Part shown: positions 42,632-51,204 of the stretch, piece by piece
Numbering within the stretch: the stretch's first letter is position 1
Layout: each line of letters starts with the position of its first letter
Source: Candidatus Latescibacterota bacterium
GTDB lineage: Bacteria; JAAXHH01
Direction of reading: 5' to 3'
Length of the DNA stretch: 64,000 bases
NCBI GenBank assembly: GCA_022822725.1
Contig: JAJEAN010000007.1
Span: 445,435 to 509,434 of the forward strand
The notes under the pieces: generated by a model
Database searches by the model: none
What the model was told of the DNA's origin: nothing
What the model saw: the letters and a program-made list of their open reading frames with translations, nothing else
Made by a program: the position numbers and the translations under genes

Positions 42632-43465
42632 ATGGCGACCGGTTTGACCGAACAACAGATCAGCCAGTATCTCGAAGACGGCTTTCTGCCGATCGAAAGG
42701 CTGTTCGACCCCGCTTCACTCGATCCCCTGATCGCGGAATTGGACGAGGTCGTCGATACATGGGCGGAAAGGTACTACGCGGACGGCAAGCTGGGGAACC
42801 GATTTACGAACGAACCCTTCGAGCGAAGGCTGTACCTGATTCACGAAGCGATGGACGGGTGTTGCAGGGAGCTCATGGAAGCCGTACTGGGCAAACGGAA
42901 GACCGCGGGCATGTTTCACGTCATGACCCTGCCCGGGATTCTCGATGTGGTCGAATCCCTCATCGGTCCGGAGATCCTGGTCCATCCCCAGTTCAACTCC
43001 CGGGCCAAGCTGCCGGACAAGACTTCCATCGTGGACTGGCACCAGGACATCGGTTTTCTGGACCCGGACGTGATGCAGACCTTCATGGTCAATTTCTGGC
43101 TGCCGCTGGTAGATACAAACGAACACAACGGCTGCCTGGAAGTGATCCGCGGCAGTCACCGCAGCGAACGCCTGCCCTTCGAGGACTCGCCCGAGAATAT
43201 CGATCCGGATGCGCTGCCCGCCGGTGACCGGGTTACCTGCCCCATCCCAAGGGGCGGCGTGCTCCTGCTGCAGCACACCACGGTGCATCGGTCCGCGCCC
43301 AATTTCTCGGATCACATACGGTGGAGCCTGGATATCCGGTACAGCGACTGGCGAAAGCCCACGGGCAGGGACGACGTACCGGGTTTTGTCGCCCGCAGCC
43401 GGTCGCATCCTGAGAAAGTCGCGGCCGGACACGAAGCATGGCAGCGATTGTTCGAACCGGCGTAA
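42632..43465 (+). CDS. Phytanoyl-CoA dioxygenase (PhyH) family Fe(II)/2-oxoglutarate enzyme
   Basis: A 277-residue non-haem iron oxygenase. The iron-binding facial triad is visible as VDWHQDIG (H-x-D) and the later His in LLLQHTTVHRSAPN, followed by the Arg of the 2-oxoglutarate site in HIRWSLDIRY. PhyH-family enzymes hydroxylate small organic substrates. It ends three bases before the start of the first nucleobase permease, so it is almost certainly co-transcribed with it; hydroxylation of an imported heterocycle is a reasonable but unproven reading. Confidence 0.85.
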   Translation: MATGLTEQQISQYLEDGFLPIERLFDPASLDPLIAELDEVVDTWAERYYADGKLGNRFTNEPFERRLYLIHEAMDGCCRELMEAVLGKRKTAGMFHVMTLPGILDVVESLIGPEILVHPQFNSRAKLPDKTSIVDWHQDIGFLDPDVMQTFMVNFWLPLVDTNEHNGCLEVIRGSHRSERLPFEDSPENIDPDALPAGDRVTCPIPRGGVLLLQHTTVHRSAPNFSDHIRWSLDIRYSDWRKPTGRDDVPGFVARSRSHPEKVAAGHEAWQRLFEPA

Positions 43466-43468
43466 TTC

Positions 43469-45232
43469 ATGGACGAAGATACCGCACATAACCAGTCCGG
43501 CGTTCGATACGCAGCGGACGAAAGACCGCCGATTCTCCTTGCAATCGGTCTCGGCCTCCAGTTCGCCTTGCTTACCGTTGGCGGCGTGTTCCTGAAGGTG
43601 GCCATCGTGAGCCGCGCCGGAGGGGCACCGGAATCTTACCTGGCGTGGGCCGTGTTCGCCGCCGCGGTCATCACCGGAATCACCACGGTCATCCAGGTCC
43701 TGCGCGTCGGCCGCGTGGGCGCCGGCTACGTACTCCTGATGGGCACGTCGGGCAGCTTCATCGCGATCTGCATCGCAGCGCTCCTGGCGGGCGGCCCTGC
43801 GTTGATGGCTACCCTTATCATCGTCTCGTCGCTCTTCCAATTCCTGCTGTCCGCCCGCCTGTCCCTGTTTCGCAGAATCCTGACGCCGGTCGTTACGGGC
43901 ACGGTCATCATGCTGATTCCCGTCTCGATAATGCCCGTGGCATTCAGCATGCTGGGCGATGTACCCGAAGGGCTCCCGGCGTCAGCCGCCCCGGTCACGG
44001 TGCTGACGACCCTGCTGGTCACCATCGTCATTGCTTTGAAGGCCCGGTCGTCGCTGCGGTTGTGGGCGCCCGTGATCGGCATGGTCGCGGGATCCGTGGC
44101 AAGCGGGTTTTTCGGCCTGTACGACACGAGTAGCGTGGCCGACGCTTCCTGGATCGGGTTTCCGGAGGGCAGCTGGCCGGGTGTCGATCTCTCTTTCGGC
44201 CCCGCGTTCTGGGCGTTGCTTCCCGCCTTCTTGTTCGTAACGCTGGTGGATGCGGTGGATACGATCGGCGATTCGGTCGCGATCCAGCGCATATCGTGGC
44301 GCCGTCCCCGGGCGGTGGACTACCGGGCCGTGCAAGGCGCGCTCGCCGCGGACGGCACGGGCAATCTCCTTTCCGGTCTGCTGGGGACATTGCCCAACAC
44401 CACCTATTCCTCGAGTATCGCGGTGACCGAACTGACCGGCGTGGCCTCCCGCATGGTCGGGCTGGTCGTAGGATTGCTCTATGTATGCATCGCCTTTGTC
44501 CCAAAGGTTCCCGCGGTGGTCCTCGCCATACCGAATCCCGTGGCCGGGAGTTTCCTGATCGTCCTGCTCGCCATACTGTTCATCATCGGCATGAAACTGG
44601 TCGTGCAGGATGGAATCGATTACCGCAGCGGGCTTGTCGCCGGAGTCGGATTCTGGATCGGCGTGGGGTTTCAGAACGGCGCGATCTTTCCTACGCTGGT
44701 CGCAGACTTCGCCGGTGGCTTCCTGGGGAACGGAATGACGGCCGGAGGACTGGCGGCGATGCTCATGACTTTGTTCCTGGAGTTGGCCGCTCCGCGCCGG
44801 TACCGCATGGAGACGGACTTCGAACTCACCGCGCTGCCGAAGATCCGGAAGTTCCTGGAAGTTTTCGCCGCCAGACAGGGATGGGACGGGGCCACGGCGG
44901 AACGGCTCGTCGCCGCCAGCGAAGAGTCGATACTCACGTTGAATCCGGGACAGGATGAGTCCGGTCAGGTCCGGAGGCTGCTACTGGTGGCGCACAGGGA
45001 AGGCACCTGCGCGGTACTCGAACTGGTCGTAGCTACGGGCGAAGGCAATCTCCAGGACAGGATCGAGCTCCTCGGCGACGAACGGGCCGTGGAGACGCCT
45101 GAGGAGCTGGAAGTCTCGCTGCGTCTCCTGAGGCACTTCGCGACTTCGGTGCGCCACCAGCAGTACCACGATACAGACATCATCACCCTCCGTGTGGACA
45201 TCGGGCCGGTCGATCCCGCTGGAACCCCTTGA
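43469..45232 (+). CDS. Nucleobase:cation symporter-2 permease with fused C-terminal GHKL/RsbW-like domain
   Basis: A 587-residue protein. Residues about 20-440 are an NCS2 (uracil/xanthine permease) transporter with some 12-14 membrane segments and the family signature TTYSSSIAVTELTGVASR; the DTIGDS element before it is also typical. Residues about 445-585 are a soluble extension absent from ordinary permeases: LPKIRKFLEVFAARQGWDGATAERLVAASEESIL resembles the start of anti-sigma-factor-type histidine-kinase-like ATPase domains, and the end (SLRLLRHFATSVRHQQYHDTDIITLRV) fits the last helix and strand. The expected N-box asparagine and glycine-rich ATP lid are not evident, so it may be a degenerate binding domain. 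Paralogue of the next gene. Confidence 0.8.
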   Translation: MDEDTAHNQSGVRYAADERPPILLAIGLGLQFALLTVGGVFLKVAIVSRAGGAPESYLAWAVFAAAVITGITTVIQVLRVGRVGAGYVLLMGTSGSFIAICIAALLAGGPALMATLIIVSSLFQFLLSARLSLFRRILTPVVTGTVIMLIPVSIMPVAFSMLGDVPEGLPASAAPVTVLTTLLVTIVIALKARSSLRLWAPVIGMVAGSVASGFFGLYDTSSVADASWIGFPEGSWPGVDLSFGPAFWALLPAFLFVTLVDAVDTIGDSVAIQRISWRRPRAVDYRAVQGALAADGTGNLLSGLLGTLPNTTYSSSIAVTELTGVASRMVGLVVGLLYVCIAFVPKVPAVVLAIPNPVAGSFLIVLLAILFIIGMKLVVQDGIDYRSGLVAGVGFWIGVGFQNGAIFPTLVADFAGGFLGNGMTAGGLAAMLMTLFLELAAPRRYRMETDFELTALPKIRKFLEVFAARQGWDGATAERLVAASEESILTLNPGQDESGQVRRLLLVAHREGTCAVLELVVATGEGNLQDRIELLGDERAVETPEELEVSLRLLRHFATSVRHQQYHDTDIITLRVDIGPVDPAGTP

Positions 45233-45336
45233 CCTGGTGAGGCGTACCGTTATTTTGTTTTTTTAAGTTTTTCCCTGAATAACTACTGATACTGGTCATT
45301 TAGATACACGAAACACGATTGACGAATGGCGAATCA

Positions 45337-47100
45337 ATGACCCGGAATGCGATGGACAGCCAATCAGGTGTCCGGTACGAGGCGGACGAAAAACCGCCGA
45401 TCCCGCTGACGATCGGACTCGGACTGCAGATCGCGCTGCTCACGGTGGGCGGGGTAGTGCTGACCGTCGCAATCGTGAGCCGTGCCGGCGGCGCCAGCGA
45501 ATCCTACCTGACCTGGGGCGTTTTCGCCGCCGCGGCGATCTGTGGTATCACCACGGCCATCCAGGCGCTTCGAGTCGGCAGGATCGGCGCCGGCTACGTG
45601 CTCATGATGGGTACTTCCGGCAGTTTCATCGCGGTGTGCATAACGGCGCTCGTACAGGGCGGGCCGCCGCTGATGGCCACGCTGATCATCATCTCCTCCC
45701 TGTTTCAGTTTCTGCTGTCGACGCGCCTGTCGCTGCTTCGCAGGATACTGACGCCCGTGGTATCCGGTACGGTAATCATGTTGATTTCGGTTACCGTGAT
45801 GCCCATCGCCTTCGATATGATCGGGGACGTGCCCGAAGGCGAACCCGTTACCACGGCCCTGATCATCGCCGCCGTCACCATGCTGTGCTCCATCGGCATC
45901 GCGTTGAAGGCGACCTCCTCGCTGCGTCTCTGGGCGCCGGTGATCGGGATCGCGGCCGGGTCCGTCGTCAGCGCCTACTTCGGGTTCTACGATACCGCCC
46001 GGGTGGCGGCCGCCCCCTGGGTGGGTTTGCCGGAAGGCGCGTGGCCGGGGATCGATCTTGCGTTCGGGACGGCATTCTGGGGGCTGCTGCCCGCCTTCCT
46101 GTTCGTGACGCTGGTGGGCGCGGTGGAAACGATCGGTGACTCCGTGGCCATACAACGGGTTTCCTGGCGCCGTCCGAGGGCCGTGGACTACCGGGCCGTC
46201 CAGGGCGCGGTGGCGGCGGACGGCCTGGGTAACCTGCTGTCCGGTCTCCTGGGCACGGTGCCCAACACGACCTACTCCACGAGTATCGCCGTGACCGAGT
46301 TGACCGGCGTGGCGGCCCGAAGGGTGGGCGTCGTCGTGGGCGCGGCATTCATCGCGATCGCTTTCGTGCCGAAGTTCCTCGCCGTCGTGCTGGCCATACC
46401 TAATCCCGTGGCAGGCGGATTCCTCATCGTACTGCTGTCTCTGCTCTTCGTGATCGGGATGAAACTGGTCATCCAGGATGGCATAGACTACCGGAAGGGC
46501 CTGATCGTCGGCGTGAGTTTCTGGATCGGCGTGGGTTTCCAGAATAACGCCATTTTCCCTGAGCTTGTATCGGGTTTCGCCGGTGGACTCTTGCAGAACG
46601 GTATGACGGCCGGCGGCCTTACCGCCATGATCATGACGCTGTTTATGGAACTGACCTCTCCGCGGAGATACCGGCTCGAATCCGATCTGACGCCGGCGGC
46701 GTTACCCAGAATCAAGACTTTTCTGGAAGATTTCGCGTCGCGCAACGGATGGGGCTCCGCCATGTCCGACCGGCTGGTGGCGGCGAGCGAAGAAACACTG
46801 CTCTCACTGTCCCGCGAGGAAGACGACGCCACCACGCGAAAACGCCTGCTTCTGGTCGCGCATCGGGAGGAAGGAAGTGCCGTACTCGAACTGGTGGCAG
46901 CCACGGGCGAAGGGAACCTGCAGGACCGGATCGAATTACTCGGCGACGAAAGGGCTGTGGAGACCCCGGAGGAGATGGAGGTTTCGCTTCGTCTCCTGAG
47001 GCACTTCGCTTCGTCGGTGCACCACCAGCAGTACCACGATACCGATATCATCTCGCTCAAGGTGGATGTTCGCCACACTCACACCGGCGACTCGTCCTGA
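45337..47100 (+). CDS. Nucleobase:cation symporter-2 permease with fused C-terminal GHKL/RsbW-like domain (paralogue)
   Basis: A protein of about 587 residues, very similar over its whole length to the preceding gene, so the fusion arose before the duplication. The NCS2 part has NTTYSTSIAVTELTGVAARR; the C-terminal part has LPRIKTFLEDFASRNGWGSAMSDRLVAASEETLL and again SLRLLRHFASSVHHQQYHDTDIISLKV. Possible starts are TTG 45319, ATG 45337 and ATG 45352; ATG 45337 is a compromise, and the last aligns best with its paralogue. The 100-base gap from the first permease has a T-rich stretch (45250-45275), so separate transcription is possible. Confidence 0.8.
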   Translation: MTRNAMDSQSGVRYEADEKPPIPLTIGLGLQIALLTVGGVVLTVAIVSRAGGASESYLTWGVFAAAAICGITTAIQALRVGRIGAGYVLMMGTSGSFIAVCITALVQGGPPLMATLIIISSLFQFLLSTRLSLLRRILTPVVSGTVIMLISVTVMPIAFDMIGDVPEGEPVTTALIIAAVTMLCSIGIALKATSSLRLWAPVIGIAAGSVVSAYFGFYDTARVAAAPWVGLPEGAWPGIDLAFGTAFWGLLPAFLFVTLVGAVETIGDSVAIQRVSWRRPRAVDYRAVQGAVAADGLGNLLSGLLGTVPNTTYSTSIAVTELTGVAARRVGVVVGAAFIAIAFVPKFLAVVLAIPNPVAGGFLIVLLSLLFVIGMKLVIQDGIDYRKGLIVGVSFWIGVGFQNNAIFPELVSGFAGGLLQNGMTAGGLTAMIMTLFMELTSPRRYRLESDLTPAALPRIKTFLEDFASRNGWGSAMSDRLVAASEETLLSLSREEDDATTRKRLLLVAHREEGSAVLELVAATGEGNLQDRIELLGDERAVETPEEMEVSLRLLRHFASSVHHQQYHDTDIISLKVDVRHTHTGDSS

Positions 47101-47118
47101 ACGTGCGCGCCGGTTCCG

Positions 47119-47142
47119 CGTATTACCCGGCGTATTACCCGG
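47119..47142. repeat. 12-bp tandem duplication spanning a stop codon
   Basis: Two exact copies of CGTATTACCCGG at 47119-47130 and 47131-47142. The second contains TTA at 47135-47137, the TAA stop of the minus-strand dioxygenase; the first repeats that stop in the same frame downstream. Confidence 0.9.
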
Positions 47143-47920
47143 CAGCCGGTGCTTCAGCCCCAACCCCCGCCACGATCACTTCGGGCTTACTGGACTTGAA
47201 CGGACTGTCTTTCGAGGAGCGGCAGTGCGTTGAAGCGTAGTGGTACTGGAGCGCCCTTCGGCGCCGGTCGGAGGTATTCGGCGGCGTGTAGTGGTAGGTC
47301 TCGCCGTGGAACACGAGGGCGTCCCCGGCTTTCATGACACAGGCCACCGCGTCGTCCACCGTGGGCGCCGAAGTCAACCCGTAATCGTCCGCCACACCCC
47401 CGTGTTCCCCGATGCCTTCGCGGTGCGAACCCGGAATGACGTGCATGCATCCGTTCTCCACGTCGGCGTCGTCCAGCGCGATCCAGAATCCGAATACATT
47501 ATTGGGTTCCAGCCGGAAGTAGGCGTTGTCCTGGTGCCAGACCTTCTGGCCCCCGAACCGGGGCGGTTTCATCAGCAACATGCTCTGAAACAGGGCGACG
47601 TCCGCTCCGATCAGCTCGACGGCGATACCCACCATGCCGGGATGGAGGGCCAGGTTGCGGAACAGCTCGCTGTGGCGGGTCATCCGGAACAGTTTCCGCA
47701 CGCCGAGTTCCGTGGATTCGGGCGTTACCGTACCGCGGCGTGCGGCCGGCTCGATCTGCACCAGTTCCTCCGGAACGTCCGGGTAACGGTCCACAATGGC
47801 CGTTATCTCGCGTCGGATGGATTCGACTTCGTCCTGAGACAGGAACGCATCCGCGATGAAGTAGCCGTCCCGGTTGAAAGCGGTTTTCTGTGCTGCTGAC
47901 AACAACGTCCCTGTGGTCAT
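47135..47920 (-). CDS. Phytanoyl-CoA dioxygenase (PhyH) family Fe(II)/2-oxoglutarate enzyme
   Basis: A 261-residue non-haem iron dioxygenase. The iron ligands are in VWHQDNAYF (H-x-D) and the later VFHGETYHYT, with the 2-oxoglutarate-binding region RRRALQYHY after it. The overall layout, DGYFIADAFLSQDEVESIRREI at the start and CMHVIPGSHREG in the middle, is classic PhyH. It converges on the second permease and is followed upstream by a dehydrogenase only three bases away, suggesting a dioxygenase/dehydrogenase operon that oxidises an alcohol formed by hydroxylation. Its sequence is distinct from the PhyH gene at 42632. Confidence 0.87.
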   Translation of the reverse strand: MTTGTLLSAAQKTAFNRDGYFIADAFLSQDEVESIRREITAIVDRYPDVPEELVQIEPAARRGTVTPESTELGVRKLFRMTRHSELFRNLALHPGMVGIAVELIGADVALFQSMLLMKPPRFGGQKVWHQDNAYFRLEPNNVFGFWIALDDADVENGCMHVIPGSHREGIGEHGGVADDYGLTSAPTVDDAVACVMKAGDALVFHGETYHYTPPNTSDRRRRALQYHYASTHCRSSKDSPFKSSKPEVIVAGVGAEAPAAG

Positions 47921-47923
47921 GTC

Positions 47924-48937
47924 TCAGTCCTTCCAGTTGAAGACGACGCCCATCATGTGCTTTTCACGCCTGTATATCATCTCGTAGGCTTCGTTGATCT
48001 GTGAATAATGCATCCGGTGTGTAATGAGACGTTTCGGTTCCAGTTTGCCCTCACGCATCAGGTCCAGCGTGAAGCGGCACATGGTGCTCCAGTCCCTCCG
48101 GTCGCCCTGGCCAGGGGGAAACAGGTAGCCGGAACGCCCGTTGACGGCAATCAGGGAAATGCCCTTGGCATAGAACCATTCCATGTCCAGCGGGTTGAAG
48201 TCGAGCGGCGGTTCGCCCCGGCCGGGCAGGGCTACGATGCCGACCCGCCCGTTGTCGCGCACGATCTGGCAGGAGGTGCGCAGGGCGGGCCAGGGATTGG
48301 CCGTGAGGATCACCAGGTCGACCCCCTCGCCGTGGGTGAAGTCGTCCAGTTTCTCATCCAGGTCGGGATCGTCATGCATGAAGGTCGCGTCCGCTCCCAT
48401 GCGTTCGGCCATTTCCATGCGGACCGGGCTGTTCGCGATGCCGATCGTCCGCGCGCCGAGGCAGGGACCGAGTCCGACGGCGCCGAGACCGAGGACACCC
48501 AGGCCGACGACGGCAACGTTCTCGCCGGGCTGGAATTGCGACTTGTAGTAGCACATGGCGCTGAGCGTGTACAGGTGGCCGTATACCGCGTCCTCGTCGT
48601 GCACGCCGTCGGGGACCTTCACGAACATTTCATCGTCCTTCGCGATGAACTCGGACTGGTGGGGGTACCGGGAGATGACCCGGTCGCCCACGGTGTAGTC
48701 GGTCACCGCCGCGCCCACGCCGCGGACTACACCCAGATTGCTGTCGCCGACCCAGCGTGGGAAATCGGGCGCACCGGGCACCTGCTCCGCGCCTTCGTAG
48801 TTACCACGGTCCGTACCGATCTTGAGCGCCGATATGACGGTCTCGACCCAGAGATCGTTGGGCCCCAGGCTGTTTGTGTCCAGGGGATGTTCTTCGATGC
48901 GCAGGTCTCTCGGGCCGTGCAGCACGGCGATTTTCAT
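47924..48937 (-). CDS. Medium-chain dehydrogenase/reductase lacking zinc ligands
   Basis: A 337-residue MDR protein with the Rossmann motif VAVVGLGVLGLGAVG and the typical GDRV segment. Unlike the two MDR genes at 22032 and 23080, the catalytic-zinc cysteine is replaced (ISALKIGTDRG in place of CGTD) and the structural four-cysteine cluster is missing. It thus looks like a zinc-independent, quinone-reductase-like or non-canonical member. It overlaps in transcription with the downstream PhyH gene (gap three bases). Confidence 0.8.
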   Translation of the reverse strand: MKIAVLHGPRDLRIEEHPLDTNSLGPNDLWVETVISALKIGTDRGNYEGAEQVPGAPDFPRWVGDSNLGVVRGVGAAVTDYTVGDRVISRYPHQSEFIAKDDEMFVKVPDGVHDEDAVYGHLYTLSAMCYYKSQFQPGENVAVVGLGVLGLGAVGLGPCLGARTIGIANSPVRMEMAERMGADATFMHDDPDLDEKLDDFTHGEGVDLVILTANPWPALRTSCQIVRDNGRVGIVALPGRGEPPLDFNPLDMEWFYAKGISLIAVNGRSGYLFPPGQGDRRDWSTMCRFTLDLMREGKLEPKRLITHRMHYSQINEAYEMIYRREKHMMGVVFNWKD

Positions 48938-49027
48938 GAATCAACTCCGGTCCTGTGGTCGCGTCATCACTTGAATCCTCCACGTCCGGCGCACCTGGAG
49001 TTACGTCCTTCGCGACCGGTCGCGTCA

Positions 49028-49047
49028 TACAGGCCGTTTCAGGCCGA
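49028..49047. repeat. 10-bp imperfect tandem duplication over a stop codon
   Basis: TACAGGCCGT and TTCAGGCCGA lie head to tail at 49028-49037 and 49038-49047, eight of ten bases equal, the second holding the TGA stop of the DUF362 gene. The match is short, so this is weaker than the other stop-spanning repeats. Confidence 0.45.
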
Positions 49048-50256
49048 AAGGGCCGTAAGGCAGCGGTCGTAGACCTCGAACCGCTCTCCTTCCGTTTCCT
49101 CGGGGTCCACCAGCTTGAGCCACATGGCGCTGCCGGGTTTTGCCGAGCTGTAGGACCGGTGGCTGCCGATCACCGAAGGGTCTTCTCCGTGCCAGGCAAC
49201 TTCCCCTTCCTGCATGTAGATGAACTGTCCCCGGTACCGGTCCACGATGTTCTTCTGGTGATCCCGGTAGAACAGGCCCTGTTCGCAGGCCGTGCGACGC
49301 AGCGTGTGCAGCAATTCAGGCGCTTCGTCGACGTCCGAATCGAAGTGCGCCACCGGGGCCTGCACATCGCATTCGAAATCGATTTCGTCCAGGTCGACGG
49401 TGCCGAAACCCCGCTGCGCGGCCACCAGGAGATGGTTCCGGTCCCTGCGAAACGGCGGTACCGGCCAGTCTGACGCGGGATCGTGCCCCATCAGGTGGGC
49501 GCCGCAGGCGTCCGTGGCCGTGATCTGGTCACCGGCAATCAGTACGTCGCCCACGCGGCCTTCACCGCCCCATTCCCGTCCCTTCTGCCCCACGAGACCG
49601 TCGATGATGTTCAGGCAGGGATTCGTGATCATGGCCAGGTCGGGCAGGACGTAGGAGAGGCGTATGGCATGGTGGAAATAGGTACGGACCCGCCCGTTGG
49701 GCGGTACGATGGGCGGCAGCCCGAAGAGGTTCTTCATGCAAAGCGTTACGCCCATGAACAGGTGATTCTTCATCTTTGCCACGGAAATCACTTCGTCCGC
49801 GTCCTCGAACACGCCGCTCAGGATGTACCGGTTGAACATGTTCCCGCCGCCCGGCACCTCGTATACCGCCCAGGGCGGCCGGTTCGAGTCGTCGTACTTG
49901 ACGTCGAATTCGCGGAGGTGATGGACGTAATTGAACTCGTCCGGCGTGAGTTTGTCCGGCGCGTAGGGATTGGTGTCGGTGGCGTAGATCTCCGCGTCGG
50001 TATGTTCCCGGAGCAATTGCAGCACGGCCCTGCATACCTCGTCGTCCACCAGCTCCCTCCGGCGCCCCTTGAATCGGTCGACTTTGTCCATGGGTTTCAT
50101 CATGTTGAACTTGATGACGATCTTCCGGGCTTTCTCGATGCGCGCCCAGGAGTCCGCAAGCGGTTCGGTGATGCGCTTGAGGGTCTCGTAGACGCCTTCG
50201 TAGGGCGTCCGATGGTCGCAGGACGCCGCGCGAACGGTGTATTGCTTCTCCGGCAT
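49039..50256 (-). CDS. DUF362-domain protein
   Basis: A 405-residue protein with the DUF362 pattern: VIKFNMMKPMDK near the start, EIYATDTNPYAPD, ISVAKMKNHLFMGVTLCMKNLFGLPP (the most diagnostic stretch) and LVGQKGREWGGEGRVGDVLIAGDQITATDACGAHLMG. DUF362 proteins often accompany ferredoxins, but no 4Fe-4S cysteine cluster is present here and the function is unknown. The open frame runs to 50466; ATG 50256 (MPEKQYTVRAAS) is chosen because the upstream part is low-complexity and repeat-bearing. Divergent from the TRAP permease genes. Confidence 0.8.
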   Translation of the reverse strand: MPEKQYTVRAASCDHRTPYEGVYETLKRITEPLADSWARIEKARKIVIKFNMMKPMDKVDRFKGRRRELVDDEVCRAVLQLLREHTDAEIYATDTNPYAPDKLTPDEFNYVHHLREFDVKYDDSNRPPWAVYEVPGGGNMFNRYILSGVFEDADEVISVAKMKNHLFMGVTLCMKNLFGLPPIVPPNGRVRTYFHHAIRLSYVLPDLAMITNPCLNIIDGLVGQKGREWGGEGRVGDVLIAGDQITATDACGAHLMGHDPASDWPVPPFRRDRNHLLVAAQRGFGTVDLDEIDFECDVQAPVAHFDSDVDEAPELLHTLRRTACEQGLFYRDHQKNIVDRYRGQFIYMQEGEVAWHGEDPSVIGSHRSYSSAKPGSAMWLKLVDPEETEGERFEVYDRCLTALSA

Positions 50257-50324
50257 GTCACGGTCTCCAGACGTTGCGGGATTCGAGGGGATACAATGCA
50301 AGGTGCAATATACATCCACCGGGA

Positions 50325-50401
50325 ACGGCGACAAGGGTAAAGCCCCGGCACGGCTCGGGACGGCCCCGGCGCGGTCCGGTACGGCGACAAGGGTAAAGCC
50401 C
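50325..50401. repeat. 21-bp direct repeat upstream of the DUF362 gene
   Basis: A 21-bp segment containing GGCGACAAGGGTAAAGCCC is found exactly twice, at 50325-50345 and 50381-50401, separated by a GC-rich spacer that itself contains smaller repeats of CGGCNCGG type. It lies in the divergent region between the DUF362 and TRAP genes, so operator function is possible, as is simple slippage. Confidence 0.7.
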
Positions 50402-50613
50402 GAGACGGCCCGGTCGATACCGTTCAAGTCATTGCCAAAGGCAGTCAAATTGAAAGGCACGGGCATTTAGGGTTGTGCATTTGTGCCCGATGCGGCATAT
50501 TGAAGGCCCCTTTGTCCTGTGATTCCCCCTCGGGGAAACCGAATTGCCATCGGTATCACGTTGCGTCCGCGGAAGATGGACCGACCCGGCCGGTCGCCGC
50601 GGCCAACAGGAAG

Positions 50614-51204
50614 GTGATCGCGGAATTGAATGTCCTTCGGAAATTCGTACGGTTCGTGGACGGGTTGAACGAACGTGTCGGCTCGGTCGTATCCTGGTTT
50701 ACGACCCTGCTCGTCCTGACCGTCTGCCTCGACGTATTCACCCGGTATTTCCTGCGCAGGAGCAGCGTGGCGGTACAGGAACTGGAGTGGCACTTCTTCG
50801 CCGTGATCTTCCTGCTCGCCTCGGCCTGGGCCCTTAAACACAACAAGCACGTGCGCGTGGACGTGCTGTACATGAACTTCAAGCCCCGGAACCAGGCCCT
50901 CGTAAACTTGATCGGCAGCCTGCTTTTTCTGCTTCCCTTCGCCGTGATCGCCATCTGGAGTTCCCAGAATTTCGTCCTGAATTCCTTCCGGATCGGCGAG
51001 GTTTCGCCGGATCCCGGCGGTCTGCCCGCCCGCTACATCCTGAAGGCCATGATTCCCCTCGGGTTTTCGCTCATATTGCTGCAGGGCCTGGCCCTGGCGG
51101 CCCGCTCACTGGACCGGTTCATCCACGGAGGAGAAGATCCCATGGGCGAAGAGGACGAACCGCCCCCGAGAGGGCTAACGGCCAGGGAGGAGGACGCGGT
51201 TTGA
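50614..51204 (+). CDS. dctQ: TRAP transporter small permease (DctQ family)
   Basis: A protein of about 196 residues with four hydrophobic helices and the DctQ pattern: FLRRSSVAVQELEWHFFAVIFLLASAWALKHNKHVRVDVLY is highly characteristic. It is the small membrane subunit that joins DctM in Na+-driven uptake of organic acids. The frame is open from TTG 50473, but that extension is not hydrophobic and looks non-coding; GTG 50614 gives the usual length, with uncertain exact start. Its TGA overlaps the TTG start of dctM. Confidence 0.85.
   Translation: MIAELNVLRKFVRFVDGLNERVGSVVSWFTTLLVLTVCLDVFTRYFLRRSSVAVQELEWHFFAVIFLLASAWALKHNKHVRVDVLYMNFKPRNQALVNLIGSLLFLLPFAVIAIWSSQNFVLNSFRIGEVSPDPGGLPARYILKAMIPLGFSLILLQGLALAARSLDRFIHGGEDPMGEEDEPPPRGLTAREEDAV

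Noticed and set aside
45250-45275. T-rich stretch after the first permease as an intrinsic terminator
   Set aside because: No stable stem precedes the T-run that I can find, so it is noted only as T-rich spacer.
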